In this document: in pieces, positions 52,230 to 63,223 of the stretch
How positions within the stretch are numbered: position 1 is the first letter of the stretch
How the letters are laid out: the number at the start of each line of letters is the position of its first letter
NCBI RefSeq assembly: GCF_000143845.1
Contig: NC_014363.1
Span: 1,225,186-1,289,185, forward strand
Length of the DNA: 64,000 nt
Origin: Olsenella uli DSM 7084
Lineage (GTDB): Bacteria; Actinomycetota; Coriobacteriia; Coriobacteriales; Atopobiaceae
Reading direction: 5' to 3'
Translations under genes and position numbers: made by a program
The notes under the pieces: model-generated
What the model was told of the DNA's origin: nothing
The model's database searches: none
What the model saw: only the letters and a program-made list of their open reading frames with translations

Positions 52230-52733
52230 CTACCTCTCGCCCTCGAAGCGGTGCGCGCCCAGGACGCGGCGCTCGAGGAGGCGCAGCGGCCTGGCATACC
52301 AGAGGTCGCGGCGCGTCTGGGGGCGCACCAGGATCGCGCGGACGTCGGCGAGCCTCGCGGCCAGGACGTCCGTGAAGACCTGGTCGCCCACGAGGACGGC
52401 CTCCCCGCGCGAGACGCCCATCTTCCTCAGGGCCACCCAGACGGAGAAGGGGGCGGGCTTGAAGGCGCACGCCACGGCCTGCGAGCCCAGGAGGCGTGCG
52501 GAGCGCGTGACCTCACGCACGTGGATGTTGTTCGACACCACGCAGGTCGAGATGCCCGCCGCGTGGACCTCGGCAATCCAGTCGAGCACCTCCTGCGGCG
52601 CCTGGGAGGAGTCGAGGGGAACGCAGGTGTTGTCACGGTCGAGAAGGACGCAGCGCACACCGGCGGAGACGAGGTCCGCCACGGGGATCAGCGCGACGCG
52701 CGCGACGTAGCGCTCTGCCGCAAGCGCACCCAC
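52230..52733 (-). CDS. YqeG family HAD-type phosphatase
   Basis: A 167-residue protein of HAD subfamily IIIA. Motif I is VLLDRDNTCVPLD (DxDNT type), motif II is CVVSNNIH, the motif III Lys is in CAFKPAPF, and motif IV is VLVGDQVFTDVLAA. YqeG/YrhL proteins act on small phosphate esters; the eukaryotic relative PTPMT1-associated Gep4 dephosphorylates phosphatidylglycerol phosphate. A role in cardiolipin or PG synthesis is possible but not shown. GTG 52733 is four bases after the mltG stop. Confidence 0.88.
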   Translation of the reverse strand: MGALAAERYVARVALIPVADLVSAGVRCVLLDRDNTCVPLDSSQAPQEVLDWIAEVHAAGISTCVVSNNIHVREVTRSARLLGSQAVACAFKPAPFSVWVALRKMGVSRGEAVLVGDQVFTDVLAARLADVRAILVRPQTRRDLWYARPLRLLERRVLGAHRFEGER

Positions 52734-52737
52734 GGCC

Positions 52738-53976
52738 TCAGGCCCCCGTGGAGTTCGCGATGGCGCTCTGGTGGTCCTCGTAGCTCTCCGAGAAGATGTG
52801 CTCGCTGTCCGTGATCCAGAAGTAGTAGTAGCCGGTGTCGGCGGGATTGAGCGCCGCCTGGACTGAGGCGAGGCTGGGCGCGCAGATGGGCGTGGGAGTC
52901 AGCCCCTTGTGGAGGTAGGTGTTGTAGGGGCTGTCCGTCTTGAGGTCATCCGCCGTGACCGCAGCCCCCGTGACGTAGCCCATGGTCGCATCGCTCTGGA
53001 GCGCCATGTCCGCCTTCATGCGGTTGTACATGACCGAGGCGATCTTGTAGCGGTCGTCGTCGTTGAGCGCCTCCTTCTCGATGATGGAGGCGAGCTTGAG
53101 GATGTCGTAGTCGCTCATGCTGACGCCGTAGCGATCCCGGATGGAGGCCTTGGCGCTCCCGAGGTCGAGCGAGAGGACGTTGGCACGGTACTGGTCGAGC
53201 ATGGCCCTGATGACGGTATCGGCCGTGACCTCTCCGCCGCCCAGGTCATAGGTGCTGGGATAGAGGAACCCCTCCAGGGAGTCGTCCTGCGCGTCCGCGA
53301 GGAAGGGGTAGTCGCCCGCGTAGTTAGAGGCCTTGGCCTGGGCGAGGAACTCCTCCGAGGATATCCCCAGCGCATCCTGGACGACTGCGGCCGTCCTTGT
53401 GAGCGTGAGGCCCTCTGCCACCGTCACCCGCGACGACGAGGAGTTGGGGCCCGAGACGAGCGTGCGCACGAGCTCCCTGACGTTCCCTCCCGTGATGAGG
53501 TCGTAGGTGCCGCTCTTCATGGAGGACTCGGCACCCTGTGCCTGGACCTCCTTGAGGAAGGCCGTCTGGTCGCCGATGATGCCCGCGTCCTGCAGGATCT
53601 GGGCGACTGCGGAGGCTCCGGAACCCTCGGGGATGTTGACGGTCACCTGACGGCCGGCCGGCACGGGCTCGGTGCCAGAGCCAGAGGGCGGCAGCAGGCG
53701 AGGGGCGAGCGCTATGGCGGCGACGGCGAGAAGGGCCACGACGGCGAGGGAGCCGAGGGCGAGGGGCAGAGCGCCTCGGCGGCGGCGCGGGAGCGCATGG
53801 CCGCCACGGGAGTGCGACCCGCCCGCATGCGCGGAGGCGCGACGGGTCATCTGTGCGGTACGCGAGGAGACGCCGCCCTTGACCGCGCTGTGCCTGACAA
53901 CCCCGGACGCCTTGCTCCCCTGACGTGCCCCGTAGGGGGTGGGGCGCGAGTTTCCCCTCGTGCTTCTCTCGTCCAT
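52738..53976 (-). CDS. mltG: Endolytic murein transglycosylase MltG
   Basis: Cuts nascent glycan strands at the membrane and terminates chain growth. The 412-residue protein has a long basic, disordered cytoplasmic N-terminus, one membrane helix (about residues 70-92) and a LysM-like region. The YceG catalytic domain has SIIEKEA (catalytic Glu), LQSDATMGYVTG, YNTYLHKGLTPTPI and NPADTGYYYFWITD. A usual neighbour of ruvX in Gram-positive bacteria, as here. Confidence 0.93.
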   Translation of the reverse strand: MDERSTRGNSRPTPYGARQGSKASGVVRHSAVKGGVSSRTAQMTRRASAHAGGSHSRGGHALPRRRRGALPLALGSLAVVALLAVAAIALAPRLLPPSGSGTEPVPAGRQVTVNIPEGSGASAVAQILQDAGIIGDQTAFLKEVQAQGAESSMKSGTYDLITGGNVRELVRTLVSGPNSSSSRVTVAEGLTLTRTAAVVQDALGISSEEFLAQAKASNYAGDYPFLADAQDDSLEGFLYPSTYDLGGGEVTADTVIRAMLDQYRANVLSLDLGSAKASIRDRYGVSMSDYDILKLASIIEKEALNDDDRYKIASVMYNRMKADMALQSDATMGYVTGAAVTADDLKTDSPYNTYLHKGLTPTPICAPSLASVQAALNPADTGYYYFWITDSEHIFSESYEDHQSAIANSTGA

Positions 53977-53978
53977 GT

Positions 53979-54392
53979 CTATGCCTTTCTGGCGTCAAGC
54001 CATGCCTGCAGGAAGAGCGAGGCTGCGACCATGTCGACGCGGCCACGCATGTCCCTCTCGCTGTAGCCCTCCTCGCGCAGGATGCGCTTCGCCTCTTGGG
54101 AGGAGAGCCGCTCGTCGGCGAACTCCAGCGGAAGGTCGCAGGACGTCGCGATCCGGCGCGCCTGTCCCATCACCCTGTCGGCCTGGGGGCCATCCTCGCC
54201 CGCCATGGTCAGCGGCCTTCCGCAGACCAGCACATCAGGCTCGTAGTCCTCCAGGATGCGACGGAACGTGCGCGAGCAGGAGAGGACCTCCTGTGCCGGC
54301 AGCACCCTCACGGGCGAGGCGACGGCGCCGCTGGCATCGCTCGCCGCAATGCCCACCCGCACCTCCCCTATGTCAAGGGCCAAGGCCCTCAC
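53979..54392 (-). CDS. ruvX: RuvX/YqgF RNase H-like nuclease
   Basis: A 137-residue RNase H-fold protein (Holliday junction resolvase-like; in E. coli it matures 16S rRNA). ALALDIGEVRVGIAASD is the first acidic motif. Further motifs are VLVCGRPLTMAGEDGPQA, LEFADERLSSQEAKRIL (second acidic) and GRVDMVAASLFLQAWLD (third acidic). GTG 54392 lies eight bases after the alaS stop and gives the standard N-terminus. Confidence 0.93.
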   Translation of the reverse strand: MRALALDIGEVRVGIAASDASGAVASPVRVLPAQEVLSCSRTFRRILEDYEPDVLVCGRPLTMAGEDGPQADRVMGQARRIATSCDLPLEFADERLSSQEAKRILREEGYSERDMRGRVDMVAASLFLQAWLDARKA

Positions 54393-54400
54393 CAGGCCGC

Positions 54401-57043
<2,643 letters not shown>

Positions 57044-57131
57044 GGTTCTCCTTGATTGGCAGCGCCTTCGCGGACGCGTTTTCGACCTACCAATGATACG
57101 TGTGGGCACCGCCCTTTGGGCCAGCAATCGA

Positions 57132-58562
57132 CTAGGGACGGCCGTTCTCCCCATTGTGTGCATCTGCGTCCGCGCCCGGACGCGAGCCGGGCCGGGGAGC
57201 TCGCGCGCTGGCACGCCCCTCGCGGCCCGCGACGGCGAGCACGCGCTCGGCGAGGGTCCGGCGGACGGGCGAGGGACGGTCGGCGGGGACGGAATGGGGC
57301 GCATCCTCGCGATCGACGAGCAGGGTGTTCTCGAAGAACGCATCGTCGTCGAGGGCATCGTAGGCAGGCAGGATCTTGCCCTCCTCGTCGTGAAACGGCG
57401 TGCTCCTGAAGAGGGCCCCATCATAGGAGACCAGCTGGCGGCCGCTCCTGCTCTCGAAGTAGTACACGAAGACGCTCCTGATGGCCGCCGTCAGGGGTAT
57501 GGCCAGGATCATGCCCAGGGTGCCGCCCAAGGCGCTGCCCACCATGATGCCCAAGAGAGAGAGCGCCGGGTGGACCTTCACGGCAGACTGCATCACCAGC
57601 GGGGAGATGACGTTGTCCACCACGTTGGTGGCAATGACGGCGACCATGAGCGTCTCGATGGCAAGCAGCGGACCCACGAAGAGCGCGAGCGACGTCGCCA
57701 TGGCCGCCGAGACCCACGGCCCGATGACAGGGACGAAGTGCAGGACACCGGCAAGGGTGGCCATGAGGCCCGCATAGGGGTTGCCGATGAGCGAGAAGCC
57801 CACGAAGCTCAGGATGCCGTCCAGGAGCGAGGTGATGACGATGCCGCGCATGTAGCCGCCCATCGAGCGGCTCATGACACAGAGCATGACGGAGAGGCTG
57901 CGCTCGTGGTCGGGCCCCGCAACGATGCGGAACTCCCGGGCGATGCGCGGGTAGTCCTTCGCGAACCAGTAGCCCAGAACCAGGCCCAGAAACAACGTGA
58001 CCGTGTTGCTGAACAGTGACATGACGTTGTCCATGAGGCCGCTCGAGAGCTTCTCGAGCAGATCGGACGAGGCACTGATGCCCAGGTTCGAGGCCGCATT
58101 GACCATCTGGTCGAGGTTCTGCTGGACCTCCGAGGTCTTGGAGCTGCCGTAAGCGTCCCAGAACGACGCGATCGCGCCGCGTGCCTGCGAGACGTAGCTG
58201 GGCACCTGCTGCAGCACCTCTATGGCCTCACGCACGAAGGGCGGGAAGAGGAGGACGAGCAGCACGACCAGGGCAGCAACCATGACCAGGAGGGCGGCGA
58301 GGGCCGCAAGGCCCCTCGGGACACCATGCCTCTCGAGCCCGTTGGTCATGGGGCTGCATATGAAACCGAAGAGGGCGCCGACGAGCAGGAGCTCGACGGC
58401 GCCCCAGATCTTGCCGAGCGCAAGGGTCGCCAGGACGAACACGACGGCACAGCCAATTGCGGCCCAAGCCTTGATGCCGACGGACTTTGCCCGGCTCAGG
58501 GAGGACGCGGCCCTCTCGTCTGCCGTGAGCCCCCCGCTCCGCCTTGCGTCACCTGACACCAC
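57132..58562 (-). CDS. AI-2E family transporter (PerM type)
   Basis: A 476-residue membrane protein with about eight helices in the AI-2E/PerM pattern. Seen are ELLLVGALFGFICSPM, LGYWFAKDYP, the GYMRGIVITSLLDGILSFVGFSLIGNPYAGLMATLAGVLHFVPVIGPW signature region, and a C-terminal domain of about 100 residues rich in charged residues and Pro/Arg. Substrate unknown (members export AI-2, tetrapyrroles, or Na+/Li+). GTG 58562 follows a purine-rich AAGGGGAGGGG. The sigma factor gene is 24 bases upstream. Confidence 0.9.
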   Translation of the reverse strand: MVSGDARRSGGLTADERAASSLSRAKSVGIKAWAAIGCAVVFVLATLALGKIWGAVELLLVGALFGFICSPMTNGLERHGVPRGLAALAALLVMVAALVVLLVLLFPPFVREAIEVLQQVPSYVSQARGAIASFWDAYGSSKTSEVQQNLDQMVNAASNLGISASSDLLEKLSSGLMDNVMSLFSNTVTLFLGLVLGYWFAKDYPRIAREFRIVAGPDHERSLSVMLCVMSRSMGGYMRGIVITSLLDGILSFVGFSLIGNPYAGLMATLAGVLHFVPVIGPWVSAAMATSLALFVGPLLAIETLMVAVIATNVVDNVISPLVMQSAVKVHPALSLLGIMVGSALGGTLGMILAIPLTAAIRSVFVYYFESRSGRQLVSYDGALFRSTPFHDEEGKILPAYDALDDDAFFENTLLVDREDAPHSVPADRPSPVRRTLAERVLAVAGREGRASARAPRPGSRPGADADAHNGENGRP

Positions 58563-58586
58563 AGGACCCCTCCCCTTCCGGCACGC

Positions 58587-59417
58587 CTAGCGCATGAGCC
58601 CCTCGGGATCGATCTTCTCCTGGACCTTCTGGAGCGTACGGCGCAGCAGACGTGAGACCTGGACCTGCGAGATGCCAAGCCTGCGGGCGATCTCCACCTG
58701 GGTCAGCCCCTCGATGAAACGCATGCGGATGATCTCCTGCTCGCGGGGCGAGAAGTCCCGGACCGTCTCCTCGATGACCATGCGGTCGTCCGAGGCGGCA
58801 AGGTCCTCGTCCACCGTCGCGTAATGGTCTATGACCGAGGGCGCGTCATCGTCCGCCCCGGGCCCGGTGCCCTCGAGCGGCACGGAGCTGTAGGCGCTCG
58901 AGGACTCCATGGCCTCGAGGACCTCGTCGACCGTGGTGTCCAGCGCGGCGGCGATCTCCTCGACCGAGGGGCTCCTCTGGAGGTCCTTGGTGAGCTCGTC
59001 GGTCACCTGGTTCACCTTGGCGGAAAGCTCCTGCAGGCGCCGGGGGACGCGAACGGACCAGCCCTTGTCGCGGAAGTGGCGCTTGATCTCGCCCATGATC
59101 GTGGGCGTCGCGAAGGTGGTGAACTCCAGGCCACGCTCGGGGTCGAAGCGATCGATGGCCTTGATGAGGCCTATCGTGCCCACCTGGACCAGATCGTCAA
59201 GCGGCTCGCCGCGGTTCTTGAACTTGGATGCCAGGAAGCGGACCAGGTTGAGGTGGCTCATGACGAGCTGCTCGCGGGCATCCTCGTCACCCTCGACCTT
59301 GTATCTGCGAAAGAGCTCGCGGGTGCGCTCCTTGTCCCAGGCGAGCTTGCCGCGCGGGGTCCGGGTCGGGAGGCGCCTGCGCCGGGGCGTCCCGACCTCG
59401 CGCTCGCTACTCGGCAT
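58587..59417 (-). CDS. SigB/SigF-family RNA polymerase sigma factor
   Basis: A 276-residue sigma-70 group 3 factor. Region 2 has REQLVMSHLNLVRFLASKFKNRG and DDLVQVGTIGLIKAIDRFDPERGLEFTTFATPTIMGEIKRHFRDK. Region 3 contains RVPRRLQELSAKVNQVTDELTKDLQRSPSVEEIAAALD. Region 4 has FSPREQEIIRMRFIEGLTQVEIARRLGISQVQVSRLL. It overlaps the RsbW-like gene by 11 bases. An extended acidic linker lies between regions 3 and 4. Likely a stress-type sigma factor; no RsbV-type antagonist is seen in this window. Confidence 0.92.
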   Translation of the reverse strand: MPSSEREVGTPRRRRLPTRTPRGKLAWDKERTRELFRRYKVEGDEDAREQLVMSHLNLVRFLASKFKNRGEPLDDLVQVGTIGLIKAIDRFDPERGLEFTTFATPTIMGEIKRHFRDKGWSVRVPRRLQELSAKVNQVTDELTKDLQRSPSVEEIAAALDTTVDEVLEAMESSSAYSSVPLEGTGPGADDDAPSVIDHYATVDEDLAASDDRMVIEETVRDFSPREQEIIRMRFIEGLTQVEIARRLGISQVQVSRLLRRTLQKVQEKIDPEGLMR

Positions 59418-59784
59418 CGGCGGCGCCCATCCGCTTCACGAGGAGCAGCTTCCCCTCGTCGGTGATGCCATGCTCGTCGCACACGGCGGAGAGGAGCAGC
59501 TCCGTCAGGTCCAGGCCCTCCCCCGCCTCGGAGGGGTCGCCCCCGGGGGAGCCCAGGGAGAAGAGCATCTCGATGCGGTCATCGGCGAGGGAGAACGCCA
59601 CGTCACAGTTGCCGGGACCCGTAGCGCAGCTGTAGACGAAGCCCTCCTCGGCCGCCATGCGAACGTCCTCGACCTCGTCCACGTTCATGCCGCACACGAC
59701 GGCCAGGTTCGATGCCATCATCCGGACGGCACGCGCAAAGTCCGCCTCGGCGGGAACGCTGAGGGAGACGATCTTCTCCTGCAT
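59407..59784 (-). CDS. RsbW-like anti-sigma factor, degenerate GHKL fold
   Basis: A 125-residue protein upstream of and overlapping the sigma gene, the usual place of RsbW. The region VEDVRMAAEEGFVYSC aligns with the N-box helix (VxDIxxAVxEACxNAVxH), but the ATP-coordinating Asn is not present. The G boxes (DxGxG) are also absent from FSLGSPGGDPSEAG. The protein is shorter than typical RsbW. So binding to the sigma factor is likely from context, whereas ATP binding and kinase action are doubtful. Confidence 0.72.
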   Translation of the reverse strand: MQEKIVSLSVPAEADFARAVRMMASNLAVVCGMNVDEVEDVRMAAEEGFVYSCATGPGNCDVAFSLADDRIEMLFSLGSPGGDPSEAGEGLDLTELLLSAVCDEHGITDEGKLLLVKRMGAADAE

Positions 59785-59822
59785 GTTGCTCCTAACTTAT
59801 GAGGTCTCGTGTCTCTGGGGCG

Positions 59823-60404
59823 CTACTCGCCGACGGGGCCGCTGCCATCCGGGACGCCGCCGTCGGCGGAGGTGTCGACAGCGGCAGCCGCGGTGTCTGC
59901 CTTCACCTCTCCGTAGGTGACGTAGCCGCCAGCCGGCCCCGACGCGTGCGCTCCGCCGCCCTGCGGCTGCGGCGCGCCCTCGATCTGGGCGGTGGGGATG
60001 GGTCTGGTGCCAGCAAGCCTGGTGACGATGCCCGTGGCCGCACTGGCCGCGGTGTTCGCGACGGAGGTGACGGCATCGGTCACGCCGGCGGCAGTGCCCG
60101 ACACGGTGGCGACGTCGGCCAGGATGTCCCTGGCGGCCTCGAGGCTCGCTGACGCCTCGCCCACGACGCCATCGACCTTGGTGACGAGCGGGTCGACCTG
60201 CTTGACGGCGGGCTGGAGGTCGTCCATCGCCCCATCGAGCTTCGCGATGACGGGCTGGACCTGCTCAATGGTGTCGTTGGCCGAGCGCGCGACCTCCTCG
60301 ACGGCGGCGCGTGCACGGCGCAGCGTGAGGGCGAGCTCTACCACAGCCCAGATGCCGACGATGGCAAGGACGATGAGGACTGCGTCCATCGGTGTGAGGT
60401 TCAT
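59823..60404 (-). CDS. DUF948-like membrane-anchored protein
   Basis: A 193-residue protein: one N-terminal membrane helix (residues 5-25, VLIVLAIVGIWAVVELALTL), then an amphipathic, heptad-like stretch (residues 30-100, ANDTIEQVQPVIAKLDGAMDDLQ...). A low-complexity Ala/Thr/Gly-rich tail completes it. This matches DUF948/YtxG-type general stress proteins in outline. It lies between rarA and the RsbW-like gene, so it may share the stress regulon. Function unknown. Confidence 0.6.
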   Translation of the reverse strand: MNLTPMDAVLIVLAIVGIWAVVELALTLRRARAAVEEVARSANDTIEQVQPVIAKLDGAMDDLQPAVKQVDPLVTKVDGVVGEASASLEAARDILADVATVSGTAAGVTDAVTSVANTAASAATGIVTRLAGTRPIPTAQIEGAPQPQGGGAHASGPAGGYVTYGEVKADTAAAAVDTSADGGVPDGSGPVGE

Positions 60405-60479
60405 GGTGCCTGCCCTTCCGCTTGTCGCGAACGTGCCCGTCAAGGCTCCCGTGCGCAGGCTCGGTGCCTGTGCGCCATT

Positions 60480-61868
60480 CTACCCATTCGCAGGCCGCCG
60501 CCCCACCTTGTTTGGATCGCCGTCGCCTTGGTCGCCGCCAAGCTCGAGGCGGTCGCGGCCCGCCTGCTCGAGCCTCCAGGCCTCCCACCCGCGCGGCCCT
60601 GGGTGGAAGAAGGCGCCCGGCTCGAGCCCCTCGGGCAGGTAGCGCTGCGCAACCCAGCCACCAGGAAAGTCATGCGGGTAGAGGTAGGGACCGTAGCCCT
60701 CGGAGCCCGGACGGTGACGGTCACGCAGGTGGCTGGGCACTTCCCGCAGAGGGCCCTGCCTCACCTCGGCGAGCGCGGCGTCGATGCCCGCCTCGGCGGC
60801 GTTCGACTTGGGCGCGAGGGCCACGTAGAGGGCCGCCTGCGCGAGGTTGATGCGGCACTCCGGGTATCCGATGACCTCGGCCGCCCGAAAGGCTGCCTCC
60901 GCCATAAGCAGCGCCTGCGGGTCGGCGTTGCCCACGTCCTCCGAAGCCTGGATGAAGATGCGCCGGGCGATGAACTTGGGGTCCTCCCCCGCGTCGATCA
61001 TGCGTGCAAGCCAGTACAGCACGGCATCAGGGTCGCTGCCCCGCATCGACTTGATGAACGCGGAGATGACATCGTAGTGCACGTCACCCGACTTGTCGTA
61101 CGAGAGGCCGCGACGGGGGTTGGCCTCGAGGACGTGCCGGGACGTGATGCGCACGGGGCTCTCGCGCGTTGCCTGGGCGACGTCACCCGCCGGGGCCGCC
61201 ATCTGGCTCGCCAGCTCGAGCGAGGTGAGGGCGGCGCGACCGTCGCCGCCCGAGAGCGTCACGATCTCCTCGATGGCCTCGTCGTCGAGCTCGAAGGCGC
61301 CGTTCAGGCCAAACTCGTCGTCTACGGCCCGGCGCACGAGGAGACGGACGGCCTCGTCGTCGAGGGGCGTGAGCTCCACCACGCGCGAGCGGCTTATCAG
61401 GGCCGAGTTGACCTCGAAGTAGGGGTTCTCGGTGGTGGCCCCCACCAACACTACGGTGCGGTCCTCGACGGCATGCAGGAGGGCGTCCTGCTGCGTGCGG
61501 TTGAAGCGATGGATCTCGTCGACGAAGAGTATGGTGCGCCGACCCGACGCCAGCAGGCGGGACTCCGCCGCGTCGATCTCGCGACGCAGGTCCCTGACCG
61601 TACCTGTCACGGCGGAGACCTCGACGAACTCGGCATGCGTGGTGTTCGCGATGATGCGCGCCAGCGTGGTCTTGCCCGTGCCGGCCGGCCCATAGAGCAA
61701 GACCGAGGACAGCGTGTCGTGCTCTATGGCGCGCCTGAGCCACGAGCCCTCGCCCACCGCCTGTCGCTGTCCCACGAAGCCGTCGAGGGTCTGCGGCCGC
61801 ACGCGCGCGGCGAGCGGGGCGTTCACCTTGCGCTGATAGCGCTCGACGTTGGAGAACAAGGTGTCCAT
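60480..61868 (-). CDS. rarA: Replication-associated recombination protein RarA (MgsA)
   Basis: Clamp-loader-like AAA+ ATPase acting at stalled forks. The 462-residue protein has LDGFVGQ, Walker A LYGPAGTGKTTLARII, Walker B ILFVDEIHRFNR, sensor 1 VLVGATTENPYFEVNSALISRSRV, and arginine-finger and sensor 2 regions. The C-terminal tetramerisation domain starts near RRGLSYDKSGDVHYDVISAFIKSMRGSD. ATG 61868 overlaps the stop of the upstream gene (TGATG). Confidence 0.95.
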   Translation of the reverse strand: MDTLFSNVERYQRKVNAPLAARVRPQTLDGFVGQRQAVGEGSWLRRAIEHDTLSSVLLYGPAGTGKTTLARIIANTTHAEFVEVSAVTGTVRDLRREIDAAESRLLASGRRTILFVDEIHRFNRTQQDALLHAVEDRTVVLVGATTENPYFEVNSALISRSRVVELTPLDDEAVRLLVRRAVDDEFGLNGAFELDDEAIEEIVTLSGGDGRAALTSLELASQMAAPAGDVAQATRESPVRITSRHVLEANPRRGLSYDKSGDVHYDVISAFIKSMRGSDPDAVLYWLARMIDAGEDPKFIARRIFIQASEDVGNADPQALLMAEAAFRAAEVIGYPECRINLAQAALYVALAPKSNAAEAGIDAALAEVRQGPLREVPSHLRDRHRPGSEGYGPYLYPHDFPGGWVAQRYLPEGLEPGAFFHPGPRGWEAWRLEQAGRDRLELGGDQGDGDPNKVGRRPANG

Positions 61869-63139
61869 CACACGCGCACCGCTCCCGCACGCCCGCAGGC
61901 GTCCGTCCCCTCGAAGTAGCTGCGCGCCGGGAAGAGGCCGCGCGCCTGGGGAAGGAGCCGCTCGCAGGTGGCGACGAAGTAATCGTCTGTCATGGAGCTG
62001 ATGAAGTCGCACACGCACTGGTCGGGATCGCTCTCCCAGTCGTAGCTGCGCCCATAGTACGAGAGGTGGCGCACGAGGGGCTGTATGTGGTGACGGAAGA
62101 TGGCGCTGTCCTCGCTCCCTTCCCGCAGGGCGTCCAGCTCGTGTTCGTAGACGACCGAGAAGAGCTCCTGCACAGGTCCGGCGAAGTCGCTGTTGACCTC
62201 GGACGAGCGGTATATCTTCTCGTAGTTCTCCCGCTTGGCGCGCCTGAGCTCGGCAAAGCCCTCCTCGCTCATGGCGACGTTCGTCCTGCCGACGCTGTTC
62301 TCCACCACGTCCGCGACGAAGGCAGAGAGCGCCCAGGCGTTGTACGCGCCGCCGAGGCCGTCATCGAAGGCTGACTCATCCACCAGACCGGCGCGGATGG
62401 CGTCCTGGCGATCCTTCCCCACATAGGCGATGATGTCCGAGACCCTCACGACACAACCCTCGAGCGTCATGGGCCGCAGGCGCCCTATGGCCTCCTCGCC
62501 CGACTCCCAGCAGCCCTTGACCACGCGGTCGAAGGTGTCGAAGCCGTTGAGGCCGCTCGTCTCGAACACCTGCTGCTCGAACTCGCCGTTGTGGCAGATG
62601 ACGCCGTCGAGCGTCTGGAGGCTGAGGTTCCTGCCGTAGATGACGTCCAGGACCCGGACGCTCTGGACGTTGTGGAAGAACCAACGGCCCGTGCGCTCGT
62701 GGAAGACCTCGTTGAGGAAGCGCTCGCCCGCATGGCCGAAGGGCGTGTGGCCCACGTCATGCCCCAGGGCGATGGCCTCGATCAGGTCGAGGTTGAGTCC
62801 CAGCGCACGACCGATGTCGCGTGCCACGCGACCCACCAGCTGCTCGTGCAGGCCCCGTCGGGTGATGTCGTCGTCGGGGCGAAACGAGAACACCTGGGTC
62901 TTGCCATTGAGGCGGTTGTAGGCCGGCATGTGCAAGATCTTCTCGCCGTCGCGCACGAAGGCGGGGCGCAGGATGGTGTCGCGATCGCGCTCCGAGGCGT
63001 CGCGGCGCAGGGCGGAGACGTCTCGGCAGGCGTAGTGCACGAGCCCGCCCGACTCACGCAGCTCGCGGATGCGCTCGCTGCAGGCGCGAGACACGCTCCC
63101 CGTGAGGGTGGGCGCCATCCTGTTGACAATCGAAGTCAT
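61868..63139 (-). CDS. dGTP triphosphohydrolase-like HD protein
   Basis: A 423-residue HD-domain phosphohydrolase of the dGTPase group. It has RDTILRPAFVRDGEKILHMPAYNRLNGKTQVF, the HD motif ALGHDVGHTPFGHAGE, HNVQSVRVL, and the later RVSDIIAYVGKD. These enzymes cut dNTPs to nucleoside and triphosphate, balancing dNTP pools. ATG 63139 follows GAGAGAGG; the GTG 15 bases upstream is weaker. Coupled to rarA by the TGATG overlap, a link often seen in replication-fork genes. Confidence 0.9.
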   Translation of the reverse strand: MTSIVNRMAPTLTGSVSRACSERIRELRESGGLVHYACRDVSALRRDASERDRDTILRPAFVRDGEKILHMPAYNRLNGKTQVFSFRPDDDITRRGLHEQLVGRVARDIGRALGLNLDLIEAIALGHDVGHTPFGHAGERFLNEVFHERTGRWFFHNVQSVRVLDVIYGRNLSLQTLDGVICHNGEFEQQVFETSGLNGFDTFDRVVKGCWESGEEAIGRLRPMTLEGCVVRVSDIIAYVGKDRQDAIRAGLVDESAFDDGLGGAYNAWALSAFVADVVENSVGRTNVAMSEEGFAELRRAKRENYEKIYRSSEVNSDFAGPVQELFSVVYEHELDALREGSEDSAIFRHHIQPLVRHLSYYGRSYDWESDPDQCVCDFISSMTDDYFVATCERLLPQARGLFPARSYFEGTDACGRAGAVRV

Positions 63140-63223
63140 GCGAACCTCTCTCACTCTGGCCTTCTCGCCCGATACCCTAACGCATCCACCGGACAGTAAT
63201 GCGCGGGCGGCCAGGTCTGTGCG

